Translations under genes and position numbers: made by a program | DNA from: Parerythrobacter jejuensis | GTDB lineage: Bacteria; Pseudomonadota; Alphaproteobacteria; Sphingomonadales; Sphingomonadaceae | Direction: 5' to 3' | NCBI RefSeq assembly: GCF_039536765.1 | Contig: NZ_BAAAZF010000001.1 | Location: forward strand, 1,612,001-1,676,000 | DNA: 64,000 nucleotides | In this document: piece by piece, positions 24,170 to 33,681 of the stretch | How the letters are laid out: every line of letters begins with the position of its first letter | Position numbering within the stretch: position 1 is the first letter of the stretch | Notes under the pieces: generated by a model | Seen by the model: the letters and a program-made list of their open reading frames with translations, nothing else | What the model was told of the DNA's origin: nothing | Database searches by the model: none

Positions 24170-25564
24170 ATGGCGCAGATGCAGCCTGAAACGGACACAG
24201 CCGCAAGCTGGCGAACCGAGATTGCCGCGACACTCAAACTGTCGTGGCCGCTGGTGCTCGCCAATCTCCTGCAGATGCTGATTTACGCCGTCGATGTCAT
24301 CTTCATTGCGCGACTGGGGGAGGTGCCGCTGGCTGCTGCCTCCTTGGCGGTCTCCCTGTTCGGCCTGGTCTTGTGGAGCCTTTCCTCGCTGACCGGCGCC
24401 GTTGCCCCCGTCATCGCTGCGGAGCTGGGCGAACGGGCCCCTGCCCTGCGCCCGATCCGGCGCGCCACGCGGATGGCCCTCTGGCTTGGCATTATTGTCG
24501 GGATTGGCGGCATGGGCATTTGCCTGCTGCTCGGGCCCATCTCTCGCGCAACCGGGCAACAGGACAGCATTATTGGCCTCAGTACTGACTATAACGCGCT
24601 GCTGATCTGGTCGATGGTGCCGATGATCCTGGCCAGCGTGTTGCGCAATTTTGTCGCGGCGCTGGGACGGCCTTTCTTTGCCACCGCCATCACTGCCGGG
24701 GGCATCGTGGTCAACTCCATTGCCAACTACGCCTTCATCTTCGGCAATCTGGGAGCTCCGGAGCTGGGCCTGCGCGGCGCCGCCATTGCAACCATCCTGA
24801 CCACGCTGGCGACGCTCGCCGCCTACATCGTCGCGATCCGCCTCAACCGGGATCTGAACCGTTATCATATATTCGGGCGGTGGTGGGCACCCGACTGGCA
24901 ACGGTTCCGCGACATCGTCCGGATCGGGACGCCGATTGCACTGACAGTGGCGGCAGAGGCCGGGATTTTCGGCGCAGCAGCCTTCTTGATGGGCAAGTTC
25001 GGAGCCTCGCAATTGGCCGCGCATACTCTTGCATTGCAAGTGGCAGCACTCGCCTTCCAGGTCCCATTCGGGATAGGACAAGCCGCGACCATCCGGGTCG
25101 GCTTTTTCTACGGCGCGCGCGACAGCGAGGGCATGAAGCGCGCTGGCTGGACCGCGATCATTATCGGCACCGGATTCATGGCCAGCACTGCACTGGCGAT
25201 GGTCATGGCGCCCGAATTGCTCTTGTCGATCTATGTCGATCCCGATGCCGCCAAGAATGCCGTGCTGGTCAGCTTTGCTGTGCGGTATTTGATGATTGCA
25301 GCAGCGTTCCAGCTGTTCGACGGACTGCAGGCGGTGGCCGCAGGTGCGCTGCGGGGTTTGCAGGATACGCGTGTGCCGATGTGGATTGCCATCTTCAGCT
25401 ACTGGATACCCGGCTTCGGTGTCGCGCTCGCGCTCGGGTTTGCCACACCGCTGGCGGGAATGGGCGTGTGGTTCGGACTGGCAATCGGACTGACCGTGGC
25501 CGCGATCCTGCTGATCTGGCGCTGGGGATTGCGCGAAAAACTCGCGCTTACGCAACGCCAATAG
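24170..25564 (+). CDS. MATE family efflux transporter
   Basis: A protein of about 464 residues with twelve predicted membrane helices and two related MatE halves: SWPLVLANLLQMLIYAVDVIF with the second-helix serine/aspartate region at the N-terminus and GTPIALTVAAEAGIFGAAAF at the start of the second half. It would export cationic drugs or metabolites using a sodium or proton gradient; the substrate is unknown. The start is uncertain: ATG at 24170 (MAQMQPETD) is preferred over a TTG at 24131, and neither has a good RBS. It lies between rplL and groES, unrelated genes. Confidence 0.88.
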   Translation: MAQMQPETDTAASWRTEIAATLKLSWPLVLANLLQMLIYAVDVIFIARLGEVPLAAASLAVSLFGLVLWSLSSLTGAVAPVIAAELGERAPALRPIRRATRMALWLGIIVGIGGMGICLLLGPISRATGQQDSIIGLSTDYNALLIWSMVPMILASVLRNFVAALGRPFFATAITAGGIVVNSIANYAFIFGNLGAPELGLRGAAIATILTTLATLAAYIVAIRLNRDLNRYHIFGRWWAPDWQRFRDIVRIGTPIALTVAAEAGIFGAAAFLMGKFGASQLAAHTLALQVAALAFQVPFGIGQAATIRVGFFYGARDSEGMKRAGWTAIIIGTGFMASTALAMVMAPELLLSIYVDPDAAKNAVLVSFAVRYLMIAAAFQLFDGLQAVAAGALRGLQDTRVPMWIAIFSYWIPGFGVALALGFATPLAGMGVWFGLAIGLTVAAILLIWRWGLREKLALTQRQ

Positions 25565-25601
25565 ACCTGCTCCAAGCTTCGAAAAAATTCGCCAGACTCG
25601 T

Positions 25602-25630
25602 GTTGACTCTGATCCAGCGCATCCCCATTT
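25602..25630 (+). promoter_or_regulatory. RpoH (sigma-32)-like promoter of groESL
   Basis: GTTGACT followed 14 bases later by CCCCATTT matches the heat-shock promoter pattern (CTTGAAA / CCCCATNT spaced 11-16). The predicted start is close to the CIRCE element. Confidence 0.6.
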
Positions 25631-25638
25631 GCGCCGCG

Positions 25639-25665
25639 CTGGCACTCTTTAGAGGAGAGTGCCAA
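25639..25665 (+). promoter_or_regulatory. CIRCE operator (HrcA binding site) of groESL
   Basis: CTGGCACTC-N9-GAGTGCCAA is a near-perfect CIRCE inverted repeat (consensus TTAGCACTC-N9-GAGTGCTAA) located 37 bp before groES and just downstream of the RpoH-like -10. HrcA should repress the operon at this site. Confidence 0.9.
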
Positions 25666-25702
25666 TTCCGTTTGTTCAACCTTACAAAGAAAGGTCATCA
25701 TT

Positions 25703-25990
25703 ATGGCATTTCGTCCGCTGCACGACCGCGTTGTGGTCCGCCGCATCGAAGCCGACCAGAAAACCGCTGGCGGCATCATCATCCCTGACAGCGCCCAGGA
25801 AAAGCCGAGCGAAGGCGAAATCGTCTCCGTTGGCGAAGGCGCGCGCGACGATGACGGCGACCGTATCGCTCTCGACGTCAAGGCAGGCGACAAGGTCCTG
25901 TTCGGCAAGTGGTCCGGCACCGAAGTCAAGATCGACGGTGAAGACCTGCTGATCATGAAGGAAAGCGACATCATGGGAATCATCGGCTGA
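25703..25990 (+). CDS. groES: Co-chaperonin GroES
   Basis: A 95-residue co-chaperonin with the typical [18 protein letters not shown] start, the mobile loop [19 protein letters not shown] that docks on GroEL, and the roof region [19 protein letters not shown]. It caps the GroEL ring during ATP-driven folding. AAAGG precedes the ATG. It is the first gene of groES-groEL under an RpoH-like promoter and a CIRCE site. Confidence 0.98.
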   Translation: MAFRPLHDRVVVRRIEADQKTAGGIIIPDSAQEKPSEGEIVSVGEGARDDDGDRIALDVKAGDKVLFGKWSGTEVKIDGEDLLIMKESDIMGIIG

Positions 25991-26014
25991 GCCGCTGACA
26001 CCATCGCTTCCTAA

Positions 26015-27697
<1,683 letters not shown>

Positions 27698-27727
27698 GCC
27701 CACCGCTCCTCAGCTTGCTGAAACACA

Positions 27728-27767
27728 AGAGGCCCGGCGGGAGCGATCCTGCCGGGCCTCTTTTTTT
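27728..27767 (+). terminator. Rho-independent terminator of groESL
   Basis: A perfect 11-bp stem AGAGGCCCGGC / GCCGGGCCTCT extended by GG/CC and followed by T8. The reverse strand offers an A-rich flank, so it may also limit readthrough from csoR. Confidence 0.93.
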
Positions 27768-27789
27768 GCCGGTCCGAAGAGACGCCGGG

Positions 27790-28071
27790 CTAGCGCCGCT
27801 TTTCGATCAAATCGACCAGCTCGTTGAACTTCTGACGCTGTTCCGCCTCGTCACCACTCGCGATAGCTTCCGCCACACAGCAGGCGGCATGCTCTTTGAG
27901 CACCGCGCTTTCCACCTTACCCAGCGCTGATTTGATCGCCGAGAGCTGGGTCAGCACGTCGATGCAATACCGATCTTCCTCGATCATGCGCGCTACGCCC
28001 TGAACCTGACCAGCAATGCGGCTGAGGCGGTTGATGCTGGATTTTGCACTAGCGGACAAGACTTCAGACAT
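27790..28071 (-). CDS. csoR: CsoR-family copper-sensing transcriptional repressor
   Basis: A 93-residue DUF156/CsoR protein made only of helices. The copper ligand set is intact and at the classical positions: C36 (EEDRYCIDVL), H61 and C65 (LKEHAACCVAEA). R15/R18 in SINRLSRIAGQVQG fit the DNA-contact helix. Apo-CsoR binds G-tract operators and releases on Cu(I). The ATG at 28071 starts the conserved part; a longer reading would overlap copA on the other strand. It is divergent from the CopA-CopB operon across a 49-bp gap holding a matching operator, which strongly supports copper rather than nickel or formaldehyde sensing. Confidence 0.88.
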   Translation of the reverse strand: MSEVLSASAKSSINRLSRIAGQVQGVARMIEEDRYCIDVLTQLSAIKSALGKVESAVLKEHAACCVAEAIASGDEAEQRQKFNELVDLIEKRR

Positions 28072-28091
28072 GGCCAAACAAACTCTTTCAA

Positions 28092-28108
28092 ATACCCTGT
28101 GGGGGTAT
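28092..28108. promoter_or_regulatory. Probable CsoR operator between csoR and copA
   Basis: ATACCC-N5-GGGTAT is a perfect inverted repeat with a G-tract, the layout expected for CsoR-type operators. It lies between a TTTCAA -35 (28086-28091) and TATATA -10 (28108-28113) of a copA promoter, so bound CsoR would block polymerase. It also sits 20 bp upstream of csoR, implying autoregulation. Confidence 0.65.
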
Positions 28109-28120
28109 ATATAGACGCGC

Positions 28121-29842
28121 ATGTCGCGGATCATCAAGCCATCAATGCCAACGGTTTCCCGGCGCGGTCTGATTGCCAGCACCGCCGCCCTGGCAGCGGC
28201 TGCCGCATTGCCCACGCCTGCCTGGGCCAAGGGCGGATCGATGCGGCATGTGAAGAAGGGCTTTGGCACCTACACGGGCGAGGATATCAACCTCGCGATT
28301 GCCGGTGCGCATTATGCCACCGGCGGCCGCAGCGGCCATGCAATTGCCGTTGACGGTATGATCCCCGGCCCGTTGATCAAGCTGCGCGAGGGGCAGGATG
28401 TTCGCCTCAATGTCACCAACAATCTTGATGAAGACAGCTCGATCCACTGGCATGGCCTGCTGCTGCCATTCCAGTTCGACGGGGTGCCAGGCGTCAGCTT
28501 CCCCGGCATTAAGCCCGGCGAGACCTTCACTTATGAATTCCCGATCCGGCAGGCAGGCACATATTGGTGGCATAGCCATTCCGGATTGCAGGAGCAGATG
28601 GGGCATTATGGCCCGCTGGTGATCGAGGCCAAGGATGGTTCGGACGATCGCTTTGACCGTGATTATATCGTGCTGCTGAGCGAATTCACGCCGATCCACC
28701 CGCACGCAATCATGCGCAAGCTGAAGGTCGGTGAGCACTATTTCAACAATTCCATGATGACCGCGACCGAGGGCGACATGTCCGGCGGGGAGCGGCGCAT
28801 GTGGAGCGGCATGCGCATGAACCCGCGCGACATCGCCGATGTTTCAGCGCCCGCTTACACCTATCTGATCAATGGCCACGGCCCGGCGGACGATCTGGAA
28901 TATCTGTTCACCCCGGGCGAGAAAGTTCGGCTGCGCATCATCAACGGCTCAGCCATGACATTCTTCAACATGCGCATCCCCCGCGTGCCGATGACCGTGA
29001 TCCAGGCCGACGGGCAGGATGTCGAAGATGTCGAAGTCGACGAGCTCCAGATCGGTGTGGCGGAGACTTATGACGTGGTGGTCACCCCGCCCGATGGCAG
29101 CCATGCGCTGGTGGCCGAAGCGATGGACCGCAGCGGCATGGGCATCGCCAGCCTGACCTCGCATAAGGGCCACAAGGCCGTAGCCCCGTCCCTGCGCGAA
29201 GTGCCGACGCTGACCATGGCTGACATGGGTATGGCCGGGATGGAAGGCATGGACCATGGCTCCGGCGGGATGGACCACTCCATGCGCGACAAGAATTTGG
29301 TGCCGTCTGATGTGGAGGTCGGCCCCGGTGTCGACATGATCGCGCCAATGCCCGTGGACCGCATGGACTTTCCCGGTCTCGGCCTCGACACTGTCGATCA
29401 CCGCGTGCTGCGCTATACCGATTTGCGCTCCAAAGCCATGAACCCGCACCGCATGCCGGAGCGGACGATTCAGATCCATCTGACCGGTAATATGGAACGC
29501 TATATGTGGTCTTTCGACGGCAAGAATTTCACGTCCGTCACCGATGATCCGATCCGTTTCGGCTTTGATGAGCGCGTACGGGTGAAGCTGGTCAATGACA
29601 CAATGATGGCGCATCCGATCCATCTGCACGGACATTTCTTCGAGCTGGTGAATGGCGACAACCCGCACGATATGCACCAGCCGCGCAAACACACCGTTAT
29701 CGTGCAGCCCGGTAGCAGCGCCACTTTTGACCTGACCGCTGACGAGCCAGGCGACTGGGCATTCCACTGCCATCTGCTCTATCACATGCATGCCGGGATG
29801 ATGCAGGTGGTAACGGTTCGTCCGTTTCCGCAGGAGGCATGA
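28121..29842 (+). CDS. copA: Copper-resistance multicopper oxidase CopA/PcoA
   Basis: A 573-residue periplasmic multicopper oxidase with a Tat signal (SRRGLIASTAALAAAAALP). The copper motifs are HWHG (SSIHWHGLLLP), HSH (TYWWHSHSG), HPIHLHGHFFE and the C-terminal HCHLLYHMHAGM. A Met/His-rich insert around residues 365-395 (GMAGMEGMDHGSGGMDHSM) is typical of PcoA/CopA and binds extra Cu(I). It oxidises Cu(I) to the less toxic Cu(II). If transcription starts at the TATATA promoter, the ATG at 28121 would be nearly leaderless; ATG 28145 (MPTVSRRG) is a good alternative. It overlaps copB. Confidence 0.93.
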   Translation: MSRIIKPSMPTVSRRGLIASTAALAAAAALPTPAWAKGGSMRHVKKGFGTYTGEDINLAIAGAHYATGGRSGHAIAVDGMIPGPLIKLREGQDVRLNVTNNLDEDSSIHWHGLLLPFQFDGVPGVSFPGIKPGETFTYEFPIRQAGTYWWHSHSGLQEQMGHYGPLVIEAKDGSDDRFDRDYIVLLSEFTPIHPHAIMRKLKVGEHYFNNSMMTATEGDMSGGERRMWSGMRMNPRDIADVSAPAYTYLINGHGPADDLEYLFTPGEKVRLRIINGSAMTFFNMRIPRVPMTVIQADGQDVEDVEVDELQIGVAETYDVVVTPPDGSHALVAEAMDRSGMGIASLTSHKGHKAVAPSLREVPTLTMADMGMAGMEGMDHGSGGMDHSMRDKNLVPSDVEVGPGVDMIAPMPVDRMDFPGLGLDTVDHRVLRYTDLRSKAMNPHRMPERTIQIHLTGNMERYMWSFDGKNFTSVTDDPIRFGFDERVRVKLVNDTMMAHPIHLHGHFFELVNGDNPHDMHQPRKHTVIVQPGSSATFDLTADEPGDWAFHCHLLYHMHAGMMQVVTVRPFPQEA

Positions 29843-30867
29843 TGCGCCGCCTGGTTGCCCTGCCCCCGTTGGCGATGTTGTTGATGCTGGCCGCACCGCT
29901 GGCTGCGCAGTCGCATGACCATCCACCTGACAAGGCAGGCGAAAAGGCCAAGGCCAAAGAAGGCAAGCCGGCTGCACCACCACTCACGCCGATGGCTGCG
30001 CCGGTTGTCCCCTTGCGCCTGCCGGGGATGCCCCAACCAGAAGCGCCGCCGCCAGTGGATCATAAGGCGATGGGGCATGGCGCGATGGATCATGGCGATA
30101 TGGATCACGGCACTGCTCCGGCAGAGGATGCCCCGCCACCTGCCCGCGCCATGTCGGGTCCGCGCCACGCCGCCGATGCGATCTGGGCCAAGGACGCTAT
30201 GGCATCTGCTCGCCAGCAATTGAAAAAAGAGAATGGCGGCATGTCGACCGGCATGTTCCTGATCGAGCGGTTAGAAGCACGGGTGAGCGACAGCGCGGAG
30301 GCGTTCCTTTGGGATGTCCAGGGCTGGTATGGCGGAGACATCCATCGTGTCTTCCTGAAGAGCGAAGGCGAAGGTGAATTCGGCGGCACTGTAGAAGATG
30401 CCGAAGTGCAGGTTCTCTTCAGCCGCGCCATCGGGCCGTTTTTCGACCTGCAGGCTGGTGCCCGGGTCGATCTGGAACCGGAAACCCGCAGCCATCTGGT
30501 GCTAGGCGTGCAAGGGCTGGCGCCTTATATGTGGCACGTCGACGGTGCGCTGTTTCTTTCGGATCAGGGTGATCTGACTGGACGGATCGAAGCGGAACAT
30601 GACCAGAAGATCACCCAGCAGCTGATCCTGCAACCACGCATGGAGCTTGAACTTTCGGCTCAGGATATTGCCGAGCGCGCTGTCGGCGCCGGACTAACCA
30701 AAATCGAGGCAGGCCTGCGCCTGCGCTACGAAATTCGGCGCGAATTCGCTCCGTATGTCGGCGTAGGATATGAAGCCAAGCTGGGGCAAACCGCAGATTT
30801 TGCTCGTGCAGCCGGGGAAGGCGCCAGCGGTTTCGCCTTGCTGGCGGGCATTCGCGCCTGGTTCTGA
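29842..30867 (+). CDS. copB: Copper-resistance outer membrane protein CopB/PcoB
   Basis: A 341-residue protein with a signal peptide (LVALPPLAMLLMLAAPLAAQ), a Pro/Ala-rich linker with His/Met copper motifs (MGHGAMDHGDMDHG), and a C-terminal beta-barrel domain (PcoB family; LEARVSDSAEAFLWDVQGWY, final residue W-F). It works with CopA in copper export or sequestration at the outer membrane. The second of two adjacent ATGs is used because it sits better behind CAGGAGG; the first (29839) would add one Met. The start overlaps the copA stop, so translation is coupled. Confidence 0.92.
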   Translation: MRRLVALPPLAMLLMLAAPLAAQSHDHPPDKAGEKAKAKEGKPAAPPLTPMAAPVVPLRLPGMPQPEAPPPVDHKAMGHGAMDHGDMDHGTAPAEDAPPPARAMSGPRHAADAIWAKDAMASARQQLKKENGGMSTGMFLIERLEARVSDSAEAFLWDVQGWYGGDIHRVFLKSEGEGEFGGTVEDAEVQVLFSRAIGPFFDLQAGARVDLEPETRSHLVLGVQGLAPYMWHVDGALFLSDQGDLTGRIEAEHDQKITQQLILQPRMELELSAQDIAERAVGAGLTKIEAGLRLRYEIRREFAPYVGVGYEAKLGQTADFARAAGEGASGFALLAGIRAWF

Positions 30868-30973
30868 TCAACGTCTCCTATCGGCCAACTGTTTACTTGG
30901 TTCCACCGGCGGGCTTCACTTTGCGGCGGCGCTGATCCATGCTCCCCACAACAATTCTTGGGGGACTGAACCG

Positions 30974-32812
30974 ATGACTCGTATCCTTGCTATTTTGCTC
31001 GCTTCAACCGCTGTTGCCTCCTGTGGCCAGATGGGGGCGCCGGTCGCGACCTTTGACTGCGCTGCGGAAAGCGAGACCGAGTGCATCAATCTGTGGTTCG
31101 ATTCCAAATTCGAGGAAGAGCTGGCGTTCAGTCCGCTGCGCCAAACAGCACTGGGGCTCAAGACCGATTACGACAAGATCGACGACATGAGTGTCGCGGC
31201 CGAGCAGGAGCAGCTCGAATGGTGGCAGGCAACTGCTGCCGAGATGGAAGGCAATTTCGACTACGACGCCCTGTCGGATGATGCCAAGCTCTCCTGGGAC
31301 ATGTGGATGTTCCGCAAGGAACAGGCCGAAAAGGCCGCCGAATTCCGGGATCAGGGTTACATCCTGCACCAGATGAACGGCACGCACACCGCGCTGCCGA
31401 GCTTCCTGATCAGCCAGCACAAGGTCGAAAGTGAGGCCGATATGAAGGCCTTTATCAGGCGGGTCAGCGGGATCGGCACGGCGATGGACCAGCTCCTTGA
31501 GCGGGCCCAGAACAACGCCGAGGCCGGCACTCGTCCGCCGCGCTTTTCCTATGACGCAGTGATTGCGGAATCCAAGAAGATCACCAGCGGCGCACCGTTC
31601 GCAGAAGGCGATGCCTCGGCCTTGTGGGAGGCCAGCGAAGGCCATCTCGCCAAACTGGTTGCTGACGGCACGATCACGGCCGAACGCGCCGGAGAGCTGC
31701 GCGAAGAAGCGCGCGCTGCATTTGTGGATGACATGGCACCCGCCTATGCGCGCGTCGTCACTTGGTTCGAGGAAGACTTGCCCAATACCGATCAAGAGGC
31801 GCAGGGCGTAAGCGCCCTCGCCAACGGGGCAGACTTTTACAATTATCGTCTCAATGCGATGACTACGACCGATTTGACGGCGGAGGAAATCCACCAGATC
31901 GGCCTTGATGAAGTGGCCCGCATTCGTGAAGAAATGGTCGCGATCAAGGACCAGGTCGGCTTCGAAGGGGACTTGAATGCCTTCTTCACCTTCATGCGTG
32001 AAGACGATCAGTTTTATTTCCCGGACAATGATGCCGGCGCACAGATGTATATCGACCAGGCGAAGGAACACCTCGCTTTCATCGATACCCGCCTTCCGGA
32101 TTTCTTCGGCATCCTGCCCAAAGCGCCGCTGGAGGTTCGCCGCGTCGAGCCGTTCCGCGAACAGGATGGGGCCGCCCAGCATTATCGCCCCGGCACGCCG
32201 GATGGATCACGCCCTGGCATCTATTACGCCCATCTTTCCGATATGCGCGCGATGTCCATCCCGGCCTTGGAAGTAATCGCCTATCACGAGGGCAATCCGG
32301 GCCATCACATGCAATTGTCGATCGCGCAGGAACTCACCGGCATCCCCAAATTCCGCGCACAAGGCGGATATATTCCGGCATTTGGTGAAGGCTGGGGCCT
32401 CTATTCGGAGAAGCTGGCGAAGGAGATGGGAGCCTATGAGGACCCCTATTCCGACTTTGGCCGCCTGACGACCGAGATCTGGCGCGCGATCCGCTTGGTG
32501 GTGGACACCGGGTTGCACTCCAAGGGATGGACCGAACAGCAAGCGATCGACTATTTTCTGGCCAACTCACCCATTCCCGAAGCAGCGGTGAAGTCGGAAG
32601 TACGCCGCTACATCGTGATGCCGGGCCAGGCGACTGCCTACAAGATCGGGATGATCCGCATCCAGGAATTGCGCGCCAAGGCGGAGCAGGATCTGGGCGA
32701 AGATTTCGACATTCGTGGCTTCCACGACACCGTCTTGGGCGGTGGTCCGGTGCCGCTCAACATCCTCGAAAGGCGCGTGGACCAATGGATCGAAAGCGTG
32801 AAGGCCGCATAG
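30974..32812 (+). CDS. DUF885 family lipoprotein (predicted metallopeptidase-like)
   Basis: A 612-residue protein with a lipoprotein signal (MTRILAILLASTAVASC) and a long helical DUF885 domain. The family hallmark HEGNPGHHMQ (about residue 438) is a zinc-peptidase-like HExxxGHH motif and GEGWGLYSEKL follows as the second conserved block. DUF885 proteins are predicted M3/M2-like metallopeptidases; activity on a given substrate is not established. The ATG at 30974 is chosen because the signal peptide starts there; upstream in-frame sequence overlaps copB and is not protein-like. A promoter in 30868-30973 is likely. Confidence 0.86.
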   Translation: MTRILAILLASTAVASCGQMGAPVATFDCAAESETECINLWFDSKFEEELAFSPLRQTALGLKTDYDKIDDMSVAAEQEQLEWWQATAAEMEGNFDYDALSDDAKLSWDMWMFRKEQAEKAAEFRDQGYILHQMNGTHTALPSFLISQHKVESEADMKAFIRRVSGIGTAMDQLLERAQNNAEAGTRPPRFSYDAVIAESKKITSGAPFAEGDASALWEASEGHLAKLVADGTITAERAGELREEARAAFVDDMAPAYARVVTWFEEDLPNTDQEAQGVSALANGADFYNYRLNAMTTTDLTAEEIHQIGLDEVARIREEMVAIKDQVGFEGDLNAFFTFMREDDQFYFPDNDAGAQMYIDQAKEHLAFIDTRLPDFFGILPKAPLEVRRVEPFREQDGAAQHYRPGTPDGSRPGIYYAHLSDMRAMSIPALEVIAYHEGNPGHHMQLSIAQELTGIPKFRAQGGYIPAFGEGWGLYSEKLAKEMGAYEDPYSDFGRLTTEIWRAIRLVVDTGLHSKGWTEQQAIDYFLANSPIPEAAVKSEVRRYIVMPGQATAYKIGMIRIQELRAKAEQDLGEDFDIRGFHDTVLGGGPVPLNILERRVDQWIESVKAA

Positions 32813-32874
32813 TCGCTGCGAGAAATGTCGGAAAATTACAAGGGTTGAGCGCGCCAGCTTGATACTATGTGCGG

Positions 32875-33651
32875 ATGCATCGCGGAGTGGACAGGCTCGG
32901 CGGTGAAGCAGGGTCGGGTGTCGAAGACGCTGGACGCACAGCCTATGTGCGGCCGAGGCAGTCCGTGCTGGTCCGGTTCGGAAAGCGCATTCGTGACCCG
33001 GTAAATGCCTGGTTTGCACGCCAATCACTTATCGCGACCGATCCGGTCGTCGAAGCTGCAGCGTTGCCCGCGATCCAACCGCTTTCGCACAGTTGGCGGG
33101 TGATCCAGCGCGAAGCGCAAGCGCTGCTGGACGGGCAGGAAGACATCCCTGACTTCGGCAAGATTTCTCCCGACCATCGCCGCATCGCCAATGGCCCACA
33201 ATGGAAGAGCTTCTTCTTCGAAGGGTATGGGTTCAAGTCTGCCGCCAATCGATCCAAGTGCCCACATACGGCCGAGTTGCTGGACGGCATCCCTCGCCTT
33301 GTCGTAGCCTTCTTTTCGATCATGGACGGAAATGCACATGTCCCGCGCCATCGCGGGTTGACCAAGGCTTGGCTCAATTGTCACTTGCCGCTGGTTGTGC
33401 CGGACCGGCCAGGGCGATGCGAGATGCAAGTGGCTGATCGAACAGTGCATTGGCACGAAGGAGAATGGTTGGTCTTCGACGAGACCTACCCGCATGAAGT
33501 CTGGAACGACACTGGCCAGCCACGCATCGTGCTGATGTTGCAGGTGCGTCGCCCGATGCGCTGGCCCGGGCGTGCCTTGGCGCGCGCTATCTACGAGGCA
33601 ATCAGGCGGACCGGCTTTGTGCAGGATGTGCGCAAGGCCGTTGGCGCCTGA
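32875..33651 (+). CDS. Aspartyl/asparaginyl beta-hydroxylase family protein
   Basis: A 258-residue Fe(II)/2-oxoglutarate oxygenase of the AspH/LpxO type. The core reads WKSFFFEGYGF, ANRSKCPHTAELL, HVPRHRGLTKAWLNCHLPL and WHEGEWLVFDETYPHEVWN, with the metal histidines in HVPRHRG and PHEVW and an RIVLM arginine for 2-oxoglutarate. Members hydroxylate protein side chains or the secondary acyl chain of lipid A; the LpxO-like role is a guess. The start is uncertain: ATG 32875 or GTG 32869, neither with a clear RBS. It ends convergently with the DUF305 gene. Confidence 0.8.
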   Translation: MHRGVDRLGGEAGSGVEDAGRTAYVRPRQSVLVRFGKRIRDPVNAWFARQSLIATDPVVEAAALPAIQPLSHSWRVIQREAQALLDGQEDIPDFGKISPDHRRIANGPQWKSFFFEGYGFKSAANRSKCPHTAELLDGIPRLVVAFFSIMDGNAHVPRHRGLTKAWLNCHLPLVVPDRPGRCEMQVADRTVHWHEGEWLVFDETYPHEVWNDTGQPRIVLMLQVRRPMRWPGRALARAIYEAIRRTGFVQDVRKAVGA

Positions 33652-33681
33652 CGCACATCCCGAAATTCACAGTTGTGCGGT

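Noticed and set aside
23927..25645. 572-codon open frame on the minus strand over the MATE gene
   Set aside because: The translation is rich in His, Gln, Pro and Arg without structure, and the opposite strand encodes a clear 12-helix transporter. It also overlaps the rplL 3' end.
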